This document shows, in pieces, positions 7,610 through 17,011 of a DNA stretch of 64,000 nt. Origin of the DNA: Bacteroidetes bacterium GWF2_33_38 (GTDB taxonomy: Bacteria > Bacteroidota > Bacteroidia > Bacteroidales > GWF2-33-38); contig MEOF01000018.1 in NCBI GenBank assembly GCA_001769505.1, forward strand, positions 52,304 to 116,303, read 5' to 3'. The notes beneath the pieces were generated by a model. It had not been told where the DNA came from, did no database searches, and saw only the letters and a list, made by a program, of their open reading frames with translations. Both the position numbers and the translations under genes were made by a program. Numbering within the stretch: the stretch's first letter is position 1; the number at the start of each line of letters is the position of its first letter.

Positions 7610-8908
7610 TTATTTGTCAACAATACTTACGTTGTCAATATCCCAAAAGCTTGCACTACCGTTTCCATCGCTGCTCGATTTATATCGAAAAGCGATTCGT
7701 ACATCTGAACCGGAGTATTCCGATAAATTAATCTCGCCACTCGAAACCCAACCAGTAAAAGAACTTGTTGTATTTAAATCGAAGGTCGCCGATAATTTTG
7801 TCCAACTTGTAGTGGAAGCATCGCCAGTGTAATCGGTTGTGATATAAACTGCCATAGGTTCAGTTTCGGTGTCGGCAAAGCGACGACGGCTTGAAAATGA
7901 TAAAATAGGATTTACCGCAGTTGATAAATCAAATGAAGCAGAAACTAAATAATCGTCGTTTCCTGCCCCCGTACCATCTCCGTCCCAACCATTAATTTTC
8001 ATGGTTAAATCAGTTGAGTTAAATATCCAAGCAGCATCACCCGAAATGCTTTTTTTATCCCAACCACTTGGTTCGGTTCCAAAATATTCAGCTAAAATAG
8101 ATGTGTACATTTGAATATCGTCAATATCACGAATATACAATCGATATTCGCTGTTATATGTGCTTAAAATTCCAGTAATATCACCAGTACCCTCTGGCAG
8201 TGTGTCATTCGCAAAAGTTGCATACGAACTATTGCTCAAAACCATTGTATTTCCATTCGCATCAACAACTGTTCTTTCGGGATAGGATTCTCCTGGGTTT
8301 GCAAAAAGATTGGTTCCTGCTTCTTGAAACGATACATTCGTGATTTTAACGAGTTTACTCAAATCACTTGTCGAAAATCCCGATGCTCCAACTACGGTTT
8401 TTGGGTCGGGAATAAAACTCAAATCAGGAAGACCATCAAGCATAACAATTGTGTCTATCTTATCGGATATTATTCTTCCTGGACCACCTTCAAAAACACT
8501 CCCAAACTGAGGAATTCCATACGAATTACCAAGGTAAAAACCTTTGCAGTTTAAATAAACAGTTTGACCAATCGGATATTTTAAATACATGTCTTTTGCG
8601 TCGATAGAAAGAACAATTCCTCCGGTTGAATCTTGCATATAAAGCTTTTTATAAATATTTCCCGACTCGTCGTTTGCTGTAATAATACCTTTAACAAAAT
8701 AGTTCGAATCGATTAAATAAATTCCAGGTGAAGGAAGTGGAGATGGAGGTAAATTTTTCAATTGTTCTATAGTAATCATTGTTCCTCCGCTTGTGTCGGC
8801 TTCAGGAATATGATAAGGAGGAGTATCGAGCTCTAATTCTTTACAACTGCTAAGCGTAAGTATTCCTAAAGAAATTGTAAATATCAAAAATATTATTTGT
8901 AGTTTCAT
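7610..8908 (-). CDS. DUF5689 lipoprotein with choice-of-anchor J domain (copy 2)
   Basis: 432 aa from the preferred ATG at 8908. Starting at 8959 would prepend 17 residues before the signal peptide. The N-terminus MKLQIIFLIF...LTLSSCKE is a lipoprotein signal with Cys at about residue 22. Residues 40-250 form the DUF5689 region with OB-fold-like strands (YFVKGIITANDESGNIYKKLYMQD) and the PERTVVDANGNTMVLS block. Residues 265-432 form a choice-of-anchor J, MAM-like beta sandwich ending in WDIDNVSIVDK. It is a paralogue of the gene just upstream on the same strand, which is 120 bp away. Probably a surface-exposed binding component working with the TonB receptor. Confidence 0.87.
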   Translation of the reverse strand: MKLQIIFLIFTISLGILTLSSCKELELDTPPYHIPEADTSGGTMITIEQLKNLPPSPLPSPGIYLIDSNYFVKGIITANDESGNIYKKLYMQDSTGGIVLSIDAKDMYLKYPIGQTVYLNCKGFYLGNSYGIPQFGSVFEGGPGRIISDKIDTIVMLDGLPDLSFIPDPKTVVGASGFSTSDLSKLVKITNVSFQEAGTNLFANPGESYPERTVVDANGNTMVLSNSSYATFANDTLPEGTGDITGILSTYNSEYRLYIRDIDDIQMYTSILAEYFGTEPSGWDKKSISGDAAWIFNSTDLTMKINGWDGDGTGAGNDDYLVSASFDLSTAVNPILSFSSRRRFADTETEPMAVYITTDYTGDASTTSWTKLSATFDLNTTSSFTGWVSSGEINLSEYSGSDVRIAFRYKSSSDGNGSASFWDIDNVSIVDK

Positions 8909-9028
8909 CTGTTTATTTTTTAATTTTTTTTTTATTTGCCAGATGGAATACGCCAACAATAATCATCTTGGTTGTTGTTTTATTCCAAATCATGGCTATT
9001 TCATAAATTCTATTTTTATTGTAGGTTA

Positions 9029-10318
9029 CTATTTATCAATAACATATACATCGTCAATATCCCAATACGTTGCTGTTCCGCTACCATTACCGCTTGATTT
9101 ATATCGGAAAGCTATTCGAATATTCGCTCCGGTATAAGCTGACAAATCAATATCTCCACTCGATACCCATTCGGCAAAACTTGTTGCTGTGTTTGGGTCT
9201 AAAATGGCACTCAATTCATCCCATACAGTCGTAGTAACATCTCCGGTATAATTATCGGTAATCATTACAGTCATTGGCTGTGGCTCAGTATCTGCAAATC
9301 GTCGACGATTTAAAAAAGAGAAAGAAGGACTTGCTGCATTTGCCAAGCTAAACGATGGAGAAACCAGCCAATCTTCATTTGCAACTCCTGTATTTGTTCC
9401 CCAACCATTTATTTTCATACATGTGTCGGTTGCATTGTAAGCCCACGATTCGACACCAGCAACACTGACTTTTGTCCAGTTGGATGGGTCTGTTTCAAAT
9501 GTTTCGGAGACTAACATGTCATACATTTGTACATCGTCGAGGTCTCGAATATATAATCGGAATTCACTATTGTACAAACTTAAAATTCCAACAATATCGC
9601 CAAAGCCCGAAGGAATGGTATCGGCAGCAAAATTTGCATAGGTACTTGTACTTAAAACCATTGTATTTCCATTAGCATCAACCACTGTTCTTTCGGGATA
9701 ATCTTCGTCTTCGTTTGCATACAAATTACCTGGGTCTTGAAAATGCACATTGGTTAATTTAACTAATTTACTAATATCGTTCGTTGTAAAACCAGTTGCT
9801 CCATTTGCTGTTTTGGGCTCGGGAACATTCACTATATCAGGAAGACCATCTAGCATAATGGCACTATCGACCAAATGCGTAGGAATACGCCCAGGACCTC
9901 CATTATAAATGTATCCAAATTGTTTGATTCCGCCATAATTCCCTAAGTAAAAATCTTGACATCTTAAATAAACAACTTGTCCAACCGGATATAAATTAAA
10001 CAATGATGTTTTATCGATTTGAAGTTCTAGACCACCAGTTTCGTCTTGAATATACATTTTTTTGTATAAGCAACCCGACTCGTCGTTTGCAGTAACAACA
10101 CCTTTGACGTAATATTCCGAGTCAACTTTAAAAACTGAACCGGCTGCAAGTTCTGGTGCAAGGTTAATAAAACCACTTATAGTAAGCAGTTTTGTAGAAT
10201 CGAAATCGGCAACCGGAACTTCAAAAGTTGGCGTATCGAAATTCTTATCTACACATCCCAGAAGTGTAAATAATGCTGCGAAAATGGCTATTAAAAAGGG
10301 ATTTAATTTATTTTTCAT
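9029..10318 (-). CDS. DUF5689 lipoprotein with choice-of-anchor J domain (copy 1)
   Basis: 429 aa from the ATG at 10318 (MKNKLNPFLIAIF...LLGCVD, lipobox Cys at about residue 22). The longer frame from 10345 would overlap the upstream spacer and put charged residues before the signal. It has the same architecture as its neighbour: DUF5689 at about 40-250 and choice-of-anchor J at 255-429, ending YWDIDDVYVIDK. The start is 28 bp after the stop of the TonB receptor gene, so it is cotranscribed. Protein similarity to the neighbour is high throughout, which indicates tandem duplication. Confidence 0.88.
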   Translation of the reverse strand: MKNKLNPFLIAIFAALFTLLGCVDKNFDTPTFEVPVADFDSTKLLTISGFINLAPELAAGSVFKVDSEYYVKGVVTANDESGCLYKKMYIQDETGGLELQIDKTSLFNLYPVGQVVYLRCQDFYLGNYGGIKQFGYIYNGGPGRIPTHLVDSAIMLDGLPDIVNVPEPKTANGATGFTTNDISKLVKLTNVHFQDPGNLYANEDEDYPERTVVDANGNTMVLSTSTYANFAADTIPSGFGDIVGILSLYNSEFRLYIRDLDDVQMYDMLVSETFETDPSNWTKVSVAGVESWAYNATDTCMKINGWGTNTGVANEDWLVSPSFSLANAASPSFSFLNRRRFADTEPQPMTVMITDNYTGDVTTTVWDELSAILDPNTATSFAEWVSSGDIDLSAYTGANIRIAFRYKSSGNGSGTATYWDIDDVYVIDK

Positions 10319-10346
10319 ATCTAAAATCTTTTTCTTTTTTGGCAAA

Positions 10347-13085
10347 TTAAATTCTGAAACTCAAATTCAAATAAAATGTTCGTCCAAATGAGTAGAAATA
10401 TTTTGGAGGGAACTTCGTAACGGTTTTATTCACAAAATCAAATCTCATTTGTTCGTATCCACCTGTAATGATTTCGGTATTATCGAGAATGTTACCTATG
10501 CTGAAATTCAAGTTGATATAATATTTGTAATCAATTCTCCACGACTTTCCAATTGACAAATCAATTGTCATGGCATTTGGGATTTTCTCGATTGCAGTAA
10601 TTTCATCAATTTTCATTTCGTATTCGTCAGCATACCAAGTGTTTCCATTGATTGCAGCTTCGGAACGACGCTCAGGATTGAAACTCAAATACGATTTTGT
10701 TAAATAATTAACATTGGCATTAAAAAACCAATAATTGACATAATATTTCAAGCCAAAAGAGCCGACTGCTTGAGCTCCGGGCAAATAATAATTATTGATG
10801 TATATTGTTTTTGATGAATCAGCTTGAGAACCATTTTCAACTGAGACGGTTGCTGTTGGTCTCGAAATGTAGCGATTGTCAGCATAGGAACCGGCTAACA
10901 AAACACTAAGTTGATTTGTTATTTTTACTTCAGAGCCAAACTCAATTCCTTTAAGATTTTGATCGACATTGGTCATTGAATAGTTAACATACGATTTTAA
11001 TTCGTCGTGATAGAAACTGTTTAAGGTCGTTTTATCAAGCATAAAAGTATTATATGCTGTGATTTTTGCATTAAACCTTTTGTATTTTATTACATACGAA
11101 AAATCTGCGGTATAAATAATTTCGCTTGATAAGCTATCAATTAAATCGTCCTTGATACGCGGCGACAAATATGAATTTTTAGGGCTTGGTGCTTTTGTTT
11201 CGTAAAGACCATTTGCAATAAAATAGTGATGCCCAGATAATTTAATTGTTGCTCCTGCTTTTAGTCCATAGTTCAAAAAAGATGTGTGTGCTGATTCTCC
11301 AAAAGAATTTTCAGGAGCACGACCATTTTTCATGTTTCCAACTCTCCAAAACTCTGTATGCACGACGTTTGCTCCTGCGTAAAATTCGAAATTATCGTAA
11401 ATAAATTTCGATTGTGCCCAAACATCTTCCGAATTAACATGAATATCGTAATCGTATCCAAAACGATCTCCTTCGTAACAAACTCTATTTGGATTGTTTA
11501 AATCATTTTGTATAATTGAGTCGTTTCCTGGAAAATCTCTTTCGGCAAATTGGTCAACATCAACCCAAAAGTAGTTTCCTTCTTGGTCATCGTATTCGAG
11601 CAAATCGTCGATTAATTTATAGTGATTGACTTTGTAACGACTAACTTCAGCACCACCCGAAAGGGTAATGTTTTCGGTTAAAATATGATTGATGTTTGAG
11701 CTTAAACTGTATCGATTGTGGTCATCACGTCTATCTTCAATCATATACTTGGCTTGACCATTTTCTTCTTGATTTTGGTTAAGATAGGCAACATAATTTA
11801 CATAATACAATTCGTCCCAATCTACTTGTCGAATTGCTTCGCTACCCGACCAAATATCTGCAATGTAACTTTGTAATTCGTCGTCGTCGGTAATATAACT
11901 TGGCAATAATCGGTAGTAGTCTGGTCTTGGGTCATATGCATTGTACCAATTTAGTGCTTTGTTCGAAAATGTTCCGAACGAATAAGCCAAAGCCGTTGTT
12001 ATTTTTGTTTTTGTTGATGGAGTAAACACATGATTAGCAACAATCATTGGTTGGTGTACGTATCTCGTTTTAGCATTTCTTTTTTCACCATTTTGGTAAC
12101 CCCAGTTAGGATTGTAGTAATTACTTCCTGCTAAATCGTAAGCTTCTTGAGTTGAGCCTGCTTGCAAACCTCTTTCGGTTGGTGCTCCAAATCCCGATAA
12201 AACAAAAGAATGCTTGTCATTAAGTTTTTTCTCAATTGCTCCTAAATATGACCAACTATCGTAAAATGTTCCATCAACATAACCTTCGTTTGCCCATCGG
12301 CGAGCACCACTAAACATAAAAGCCCAACCGTTTTTATTTAATCCAGATGCATAGGTGTACATAACCCGTTGTCTATAGCTTCTGTTCCCTAATGAATAGG
12401 TAACTTTGTTTTGTTTTCGATAAGTCGATGGTTGTGTAGAAATATTTGTCGCTCCTCCTATATCGCCAAAACCAAATAACCCTGATGATAAACCAACATA
12501 CGAATCTTTGTTACGAGTAGCATCATTTAATCCGCCCCACATTGACCAGCTAGTTCTTCCCATTTCTGGATTTTCGACAGAAACACCATTCATATAAATC
12601 GACGAATAGCTATTGTCGTAACCTCTCATTTTGAAGAACATTGGACCAAAGGTAAATGCTGCAGTTCGTGCATAAACATCTTTCGATGAATTCAATAAAC
12701 TTGGCATTGCTCCTCCGTCGCCTTCATCTAAAAAGTCTCCGGTTACAATGTTGTCTTCGACTACATCAATATCCATTTCTTCTTCAGAATTCTCGCCTAA
12801 TGCCAATTCTCCAATATTGATTTCTGTTTTATTTACTTTTATAATTTGTTTAAACGAAGCAATTCCTTCTGCTTCAACAATTATGGTTGCTTTTCCTTGT
12901 GGAACTTCGTTAAGTTCGAAATAACCGACCTCGTTCGTATTTGTTTGCAGAACACCTATTTTAACTACTGCATTTTGAATAGGTTTTTTGGTTTCTCCGT
13001 TTACAACTGTTCCCGATAGTTTCGCATTTTGAGCAAACAATCCGGCAGAAAGGAAAAACAAAAAAATAAAGATTGCGTTTTTCAT
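10347..13085 (-). CDS. TonB-dependent outer membrane receptor
   Basis: 912 aa outer membrane transporter driven by TonB. Signal peptide MKNAIFIFLFFLSAGLFAQ, a carboxypeptidase-regulatory-like beta-sandwich at about 22-95 (GTVVNGETKKPIQNAVV...GYFELNEVPQGKATI), a plug at about 115-230 (FFKMRGYDNSYSSIYMNGV) and then a 22-strand-type barrel ending in TFYLNLSFRI. It is first in a minus-strand operon with two DUF5689 lipoproteins and diverges from an exported EEP-family nuclease or phosphatase. That context suggests import of nucleic-acid breakdown products or phosphorylated compounds, but the substrate is inferred. Confidence 0.93.
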   Translation of the reverse strand: MKNAIFIFLFFLSAGLFAQNAKLSGTVVNGETKKPIQNAVVKIGVLQTNTNEVGYFELNEVPQGKATIIVEAEGIASFKQIIKVNKTEINIGELALGENSEEEMDIDVVEDNIVTGDFLDEGDGGAMPSLLNSSKDVYARTAAFTFGPMFFKMRGYDNSYSSIYMNGVSVENPEMGRTSWSMWGGLNDATRNKDSYVGLSSGLFGFGDIGGATNISTQPSTYRKQNKVTYSLGNRSYRQRVMYTYASGLNKNGWAFMFSGARRWANEGYVDGTFYDSWSYLGAIEKKLNDKHSFVLSGFGAPTERGLQAGSTQEAYDLAGSNYYNPNWGYQNGEKRNAKTRYVHQPMIVANHVFTPSTKTKITTALAYSFGTFSNKALNWYNAYDPRPDYYRLLPSYITDDDELQSYIADIWSGSEAIRQVDWDELYYVNYVAYLNQNQEENGQAKYMIEDRRDDHNRYSLSSNINHILTENITLSGGAEVSRYKVNHYKLIDDLLEYDDQEGNYFWVDVDQFAERDFPGNDSIIQNDLNNPNRVCYEGDRFGYDYDIHVNSEDVWAQSKFIYDNFEFYAGANVVHTEFWRVGNMKNGRAPENSFGESAHTSFLNYGLKAGATIKLSGHHYFIANGLYETKAPSPKNSYLSPRIKDDLIDSLSSEIIYTADFSYVIKYKRFNAKITAYNTFMLDKTTLNSFYHDELKSYVNYSMTNVDQNLKGIEFGSEVKITNQLSVLLAGSYADNRYISRPTATVSVENGSQADSSKTIYINNYYLPGAQAVGSFGLKYYVNYWFFNANVNYLTKSYLSFNPERRSEAAINGNTWYADEYEMKIDEITAIEKIPNAMTIDLSIGKSWRIDYKYYINLNFSIGNILDNTEIITGGYEQMRFDFVNKTVTKFPPKYFYSFGRTFYLNLSFRI

Positions 13086-13172
13086 ATATATATTTTAGAA
13101 ATACTTTTAAAAAAAGAGGTACAAGTTTAGCAATTTTTTGATTAACCGAAGCTACATTAATCAAAAAAAACT

Positions 13173-13180
13173 TACATTTG
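13173..13180 (+). promoter_or_regulatory. TAnnTTTG -7 box of EEP gene
   Basis: TACATTTG 51 bp upstream of the ATG at 13231, matching the Bacteroidota -7 consensus TAnnTTTG. No convincing -33 TTTG was found at the usual distance. Confidence 0.5.
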
Positions 13181-13230
13181 CTCTCTTTTTGATGAAAAAG
13201 GCAAACATTTAATTCAAATACATGTAAATT

Positions 13231-14289
13231 ATGAATCGTACAAAAAAATTACTTTACGGCTTTCTTACAATATCATTAAGTTTATTTGCAGCAAAATCTT
13301 TTTCGCAACAAGATATTGATTCAAATTTATACAAAGTAGAAGTAATCGCTTTCTATAATCTCGAAAATATTTTTGATACAATCGACGACCCAGATGTTCA
13401 CGATGAAGAATTTTTACCTGGTGGCGGAAATAATTGGGATACCAAAAAATATTACAGTAAATTGGAAAGAATGGCGAGTACAATAGCTCGTTTTGGCGAA
13501 GAGTATGTTAAGGGTGGTCCTATGATTGTAGGAATTTGTGAAATTGAGAACCGTGGTTGTACACAAGATTTAATAAATGCTCCAGCATTAAAAAATTCCA
13601 ATTACGATTTTGTTCAATACGAAGGTCCTTACGCAAGAGGAGTTGATGTTGCATTAATTTATCGCAAAGATTATTTTAAAGTTACCAATAGTCGAGCAGC
13701 AGAATTAGTTTTACCTGATAATTACAAAACAAGGGATATATTGGTTGTTTCTGGTTTGTTGGAAGGAGAACCGATACATGTGTTAGTGAATCACTGGCCT
13801 TCTCGTGGTGGTGGCAAGAAAAGTGAAGTTGGAAGGATTGCTGCAGCAACTTTGTGTCGTTCGTTGGTTGATTCAATTATCGCAACCGATGCAAATGCTA
13901 AAGTAATAGTAATGGGAGATTTAAACGATGATCCAACAAACGAAAGCGTGGCTAAACATTTAAAGGCAAATGGCAGTATTGATAAATTAAGCGAGGGTGA
14001 ATTATTCAATACAATGGCTCCTATTTTAAAGCGAGGTATCGGAAGTTTAGCTTATCAGGATAATTGGAATTTATTCGATCAAATTATTATTACTCAACCT
14101 TTTTTAGGCGAAGATAAATCGACTTTTAAATTTCATTCAGCGACTGTTTTTAACAAAAATTTCTTGGTCCAAAAAGATGGGCAGTATGCAGGATATCCTT
14201 TCAGAACTTTTTCTGGAGGCGTTTATACCGCAGGTTATAGCGATCACTTTCCGACATTTATTTATTTGATTAGAGATTTGAAGAAATAA
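13231..14289 (+). CDS. Exported endonuclease/exonuclease/phosphatase family protein
   Basis: 352 aa, with signal peptide MNRTKKLLYGFLTISLSLFAAKSFSQ (first 26 residues, here described rather than proved). DNase I-like fold with the expected motifs in order: YNLENIFDT near residue 42, GICEIENRG near 100, VNHWPSRGGG near 185, MGDLNDDP near 230 and the terminal GYSDHFPTF, which supplies the catalytic Asp-His. It probably hydrolyses phosphodiester bonds in the periplasm or outside the cell. Divergent from the TonB receptor operon with a 145 bp intergenic region, so shared regulation is likely. Confidence 0.9.
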   Translation: MNRTKKLLYGFLTISLSLFAAKSFSQQDIDSNLYKVEVIAFYNLENIFDTIDDPDVHDEEFLPGGGNNWDTKKYYSKLERMASTIARFGEEYVKGGPMIVGICEIENRGCTQDLINAPALKNSNYDFVQYEGPYARGVDVALIYRKDYFKVTNSRAAELVLPDNYKTRDILVVSGLLEGEPIHVLVNHWPSRGGGKKSEVGRIAAATLCRSLVDSIIATDANAKVIVMGDLNDDPTNESVAKHLKANGSIDKLSEGELFNTMAPILKRGIGSLAYQDNWNLFDQIIITQPFLGEDKSTFKFHSATVFNKNFLVQKDGQYAGYPFRTFSGGVYTAGYSDHFPTFIYLIRDLKK

Positions 14290-14317
14290 TATACAGTTGA
14301 AATTTTGTTATATATAA

Positions 14318-14358
14318 ACAAGGCACTAATATTCAAATGTTAGTGCATTGTTTTTTTG
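14318..14358 (+). terminator. Rho-independent terminator after EEP gene
   Basis: Stem AACAA-G-GCACTAA with TTAGTGC-A-TTGTT (14318-14330 with 14341-14353), loop of 10 nt, followed by a run of seven T. Confidence 0.7.
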
Positions 14359-14450
14359 CAAAATCATCGATTTGTTTCTTAAATCATCAAAAATATTATG
14401 GCGAACCAAAAAAGAAATTAATTTAATTTTAGCATTCTTAATTTTTAAAT

Positions 14451-14458
14451 TATATTTG
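14451..14458 (+). promoter_or_regulatory. TAnnTTTG -7 box of atp operon
   Basis: TATATTTG 27 bp upstream of the atpB ATG, a perfect Bacteroidota -7 box. Confidence 0.6.
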
Positions 14459-14485
14459 TGAGCATCATATTTTTTAAAAATATTT

Positions 14486-15604
14486 ATGATTAAATTACAA
14501 TTTCTGTCAGCTGTATTGTTGTTCCTTTTCAGTGTAAGTGCAGTTTCTGCATCGGAGGAGATCAAAGAGGAAAAATCGACAAACGATATTATTTTTGAGC
14601 ATATCAGTGACTCTCACTATTGGCATATTCTCGATTATACCGACGATTCTGGCGTTGAACATCCAATTGCTTTTCCTCTTCCTGTAATTTTAGTTGCAAA
14701 TGGTCAATTCGATGTGTTTATGTCAAGCGAATTCCACCATGGTCATCAAAAGGTAACAAAAGGCAAAAATACATATCAGCTCTATCACGACAAGGTTTAT
14801 ATTGTTGAAGATACAGCAAAAATTCAGCACGTTGTTGTTGAATCCGATACCTTAACCAAAGCAATAGCTAAATCGGAACATGAAATTGATGTAGCTCCAA
14901 CCAATATGGTTCTGTTAGATTTTTCGATTACCAAAAATGTTGCATCATTATTTTTATCGGCACTTTTACTTTTACTGATTTTCATCCCTGTTGCAAAAGC
15001 ATACAAAAAAACAACCAATTCAGCTCCTAAAGGACTTCAGAGTTTTATGGAACCCATAATTCTTTTTGTTCGCGACGATATTGCTGTTCCGAACATTGGA
15101 AAACATAAATATCAAAAGTATTTGCCATACTTATTGACCGTTTTCTTTTTCATTTGGATAAACAATATGATGGGACTAATTCCATTTTTCCCAGGAGGAG
15201 CAAATGTTACCGGAAATATTGCCGTTACATTTATTTTAGCAACTTCTACCTTGTTGGTTACTAATTTTAGTGGAAACAAGAATTATTGGAAGCATATTTT
15301 TGCAATGCCGGGACTTCCGTTTTGGTTGTTACCTATTATGATTATTGTCGAATTAATAGGAATTATCGCCAAGCCTTTTGCTCTTATGATACGGCTTTTT
15401 GCAAACATTACGGCAGGACACATTATTGTCCTTAGTTTACTCTCGTTAATATTTATTTTCAAATCAATATATATTGCTCCAGCATCAGTCGCATTTGTTC
15501 TGTTTATGGACATATTAGAACTGTTCGTTGCTGCATTGCAGGCATACATTTTTACAATGCTTTCAGCATTATTTATTGGTTTGGCAGTACAAGAACATCA
15601 CTAA
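14486..15604 (+). CDS. atpB: F-type ATP synthase subunit a
   Basis: 372 aa membrane subunit of the F0 proton channel. Residues 1-22 form a signal-like segment, followed by about 120 periplasmic residues, an N-terminal extension typical of Bacteroidota. The conserved core spans about residues 150-372. Its penultimate-helix segment FALMIRLFANITAGH contains the essential Arg facing the c-ring, and the last helices read LFVAALQAYIFTMLSALFIGLA (in two parts). First gene of atpBEFHAG, with a -7 box 27 bp upstream. Confidence 0.95.
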   Translation: MIKLQFLSAVLLFLFSVSAVSASEEIKEEKSTNDIIFEHISDSHYWHILDYTDDSGVEHPIAFPLPVILVANGQFDVFMSSEFHHGHQKVTKGKNTYQLYHDKVYIVEDTAKIQHVVVESDTLTKAIAKSEHEIDVAPTNMVLLDFSITKNVASLFLSALLLLLIFIPVAKAYKKTTNSAPKGLQSFMEPIILFVRDDIAVPNIGKHKYQKYLPYLLTVFFFIWINNMMGLIPFFPGGANVTGNIAVTFILATSTLLVTNFSGNKNYWKHIFAMPGLPFWLLPIMIIVELIGIIAKPFALMIRLFANITAGHIIVLSLLSLIFIFKSIYIAPASVAFVLFMDILELFVAALQAYIFTMLSALFIGLAVQEHH

Positions 15605-15632
15605 TGAATTTCAATGTTTAACCTTAATATAA

Positions 15633-15845
<213 letters not shown>

Positions 15846-15924
15846 CAAATTAGGTTTTGGTAGCGGTTGGCTACCAAACCATTTTAAAGACTGATTTAAA
15901 AACTAAACATAATAAATAAAAAGT

Positions 15925-16419
15925 ATGGATTTAGTAACCCCGGGAATAGGCTTGATATTTTGGGCAACGATAACCTTTATATTGTTATTGTTATTGCTCA
16001 GAAAATTTGCGTGGAAGCCAATTTTAAATGCTGTTAAAGCAAGAGAAAAGTCAATTGAAGAAGCTTTAAAATCAGCCGAAAAAGCAAAAGAGCAGATGGT
16101 TCAGCTTCAATCTGATAATCAAAAAATTATCAACGAAGCAAAACTCGAACGCGATAGATTAATGAAAGAAGCTCGTGAAGTAAAAGATAAAATTATCAGC
16201 GAAGCAAAAGAGCAAGCCAATATCGAAGCAAAAAAACTCATGGAAATTGCCAAACAAAATATTGAGAACGAGAAATCAGCAGCAATTGTTGAAATCAAAA
16301 ACTTGGTTTCAAACTTATCAATTGAGATAGCTGAAAAGATATTGCGTAAAGAGTTGAAAGGTGACGACAAACAAAAAGAACTTATCGAAAAATTGTTGAA
16401 AGAAGCAAAATTTAATTAA
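15925..16419 (+). CDS. atpF: F-type ATP synthase subunit b
   Basis: 164 aa peripheral stalk subunit. A short hydrophobic N-terminus (LIFWATITFILLLLLLRKFAW, membrane helix at about 9-28) is followed by a long Lys/Glu/Ala-rich helix for dimeric coiled-coil formation. The start ATG lies 79 bp after atpE, and the spacer contains TAGCGG-like hairpin bases (GGTAGC...GCTACC). Confidence 0.94.
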   Translation: MDLVTPGIGLIFWATITFILLLLLLRKFAWKPILNAVKAREKSIEEALKSAEKAKEQMVQLQSDNQKIINEAKLERDRLMKEAREVKDKIISEAKEQANIEAKKLMEIAKQNIENEKSAAIVEIKNLVSNLSIEIAEKILRKELKGDDKQKELIEKLLKEAKFN

Positions 16420-16430
16420 TAGCTGATTTA

Positions 16431-17003
16431 ATGAATCAAAGTAAAATAACCGTACGTTACGCAAAAGCACTTTTTTTGACATCTAAAGAAAAAGGACTTT
16501 TGGAAAAAGTATATTCCGATGTTTTTTCGTTATATGAAATTTTTCGTACCGTAAAAGAAATTAATCTTCTATATAACGATCCTGTTATTAAAACGTCCCA
16601 AAAAATTAAAATTACTGAAAGAGTTTTTTCTAACAGTGTAAATAAATTAGTTTTTGACTTTTTGAAACTGATTATTACCAATAAACGAGAAAGTCACATC
16701 TTAGACATTATTCGCAATTTTATCGATTTATATAAAAAAGAAAAAAACATTAAAACGGCTTATCTTTCAACTTCAGGAATTGTTGACCAAGAAATTATTA
16801 AGGAGTTGACCGAGAACATTAAAAAAGCACTAAATAGCGAAATAGAACTTCACCACAAAACCGATGAAGAAATTATTGGCGGATTTGTATTGAAAATTGA
16901 GGGAAGCCAATACGACGCTAGCGTGGCTACACGATTAAAAATATTGAAAAGAGAGTTGATTAATACAACATTTGAAACAAAATTACCTAAAATCGAAAAC
17001 TAA
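16431..17003 (+). CDS. atpH: F-type ATP synthase subunit delta
   Basis: 190 aa, OSCP-type delta subunit linking the peripheral stalk to the alpha/beta head. It opens with [10 protein letters not shown] and has the conserved C-terminal [27 protein letters not shown] region (two adjacent parts) near residues 145-172. It starts 11 bp after atpF. Confidence 0.93.
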   Translation: MNQSKITVRYAKALFLTSKEKGLLEKVYSDVFSLYEIFRTVKEINLLYNDPVIKTSQKIKITERVFSNSVNKLVFDFLKLIITNKRESHILDIIRNFIDLYKKEKNIKTAYLSTSGIVDQEIIKELTENIKKALNSEIELHHKTDEEIIGGFVLKIEGSQYDASVATRLKILKRELINTTFETKLPKIEN

Positions 17004-17011
17004 TATACATT

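Noticed and set aside
14326..14565. 79 aa minus-strand ORF
   Set aside because: It overlaps a terminator and the atpB promoter and start; composition is of random AT-rich sequence.
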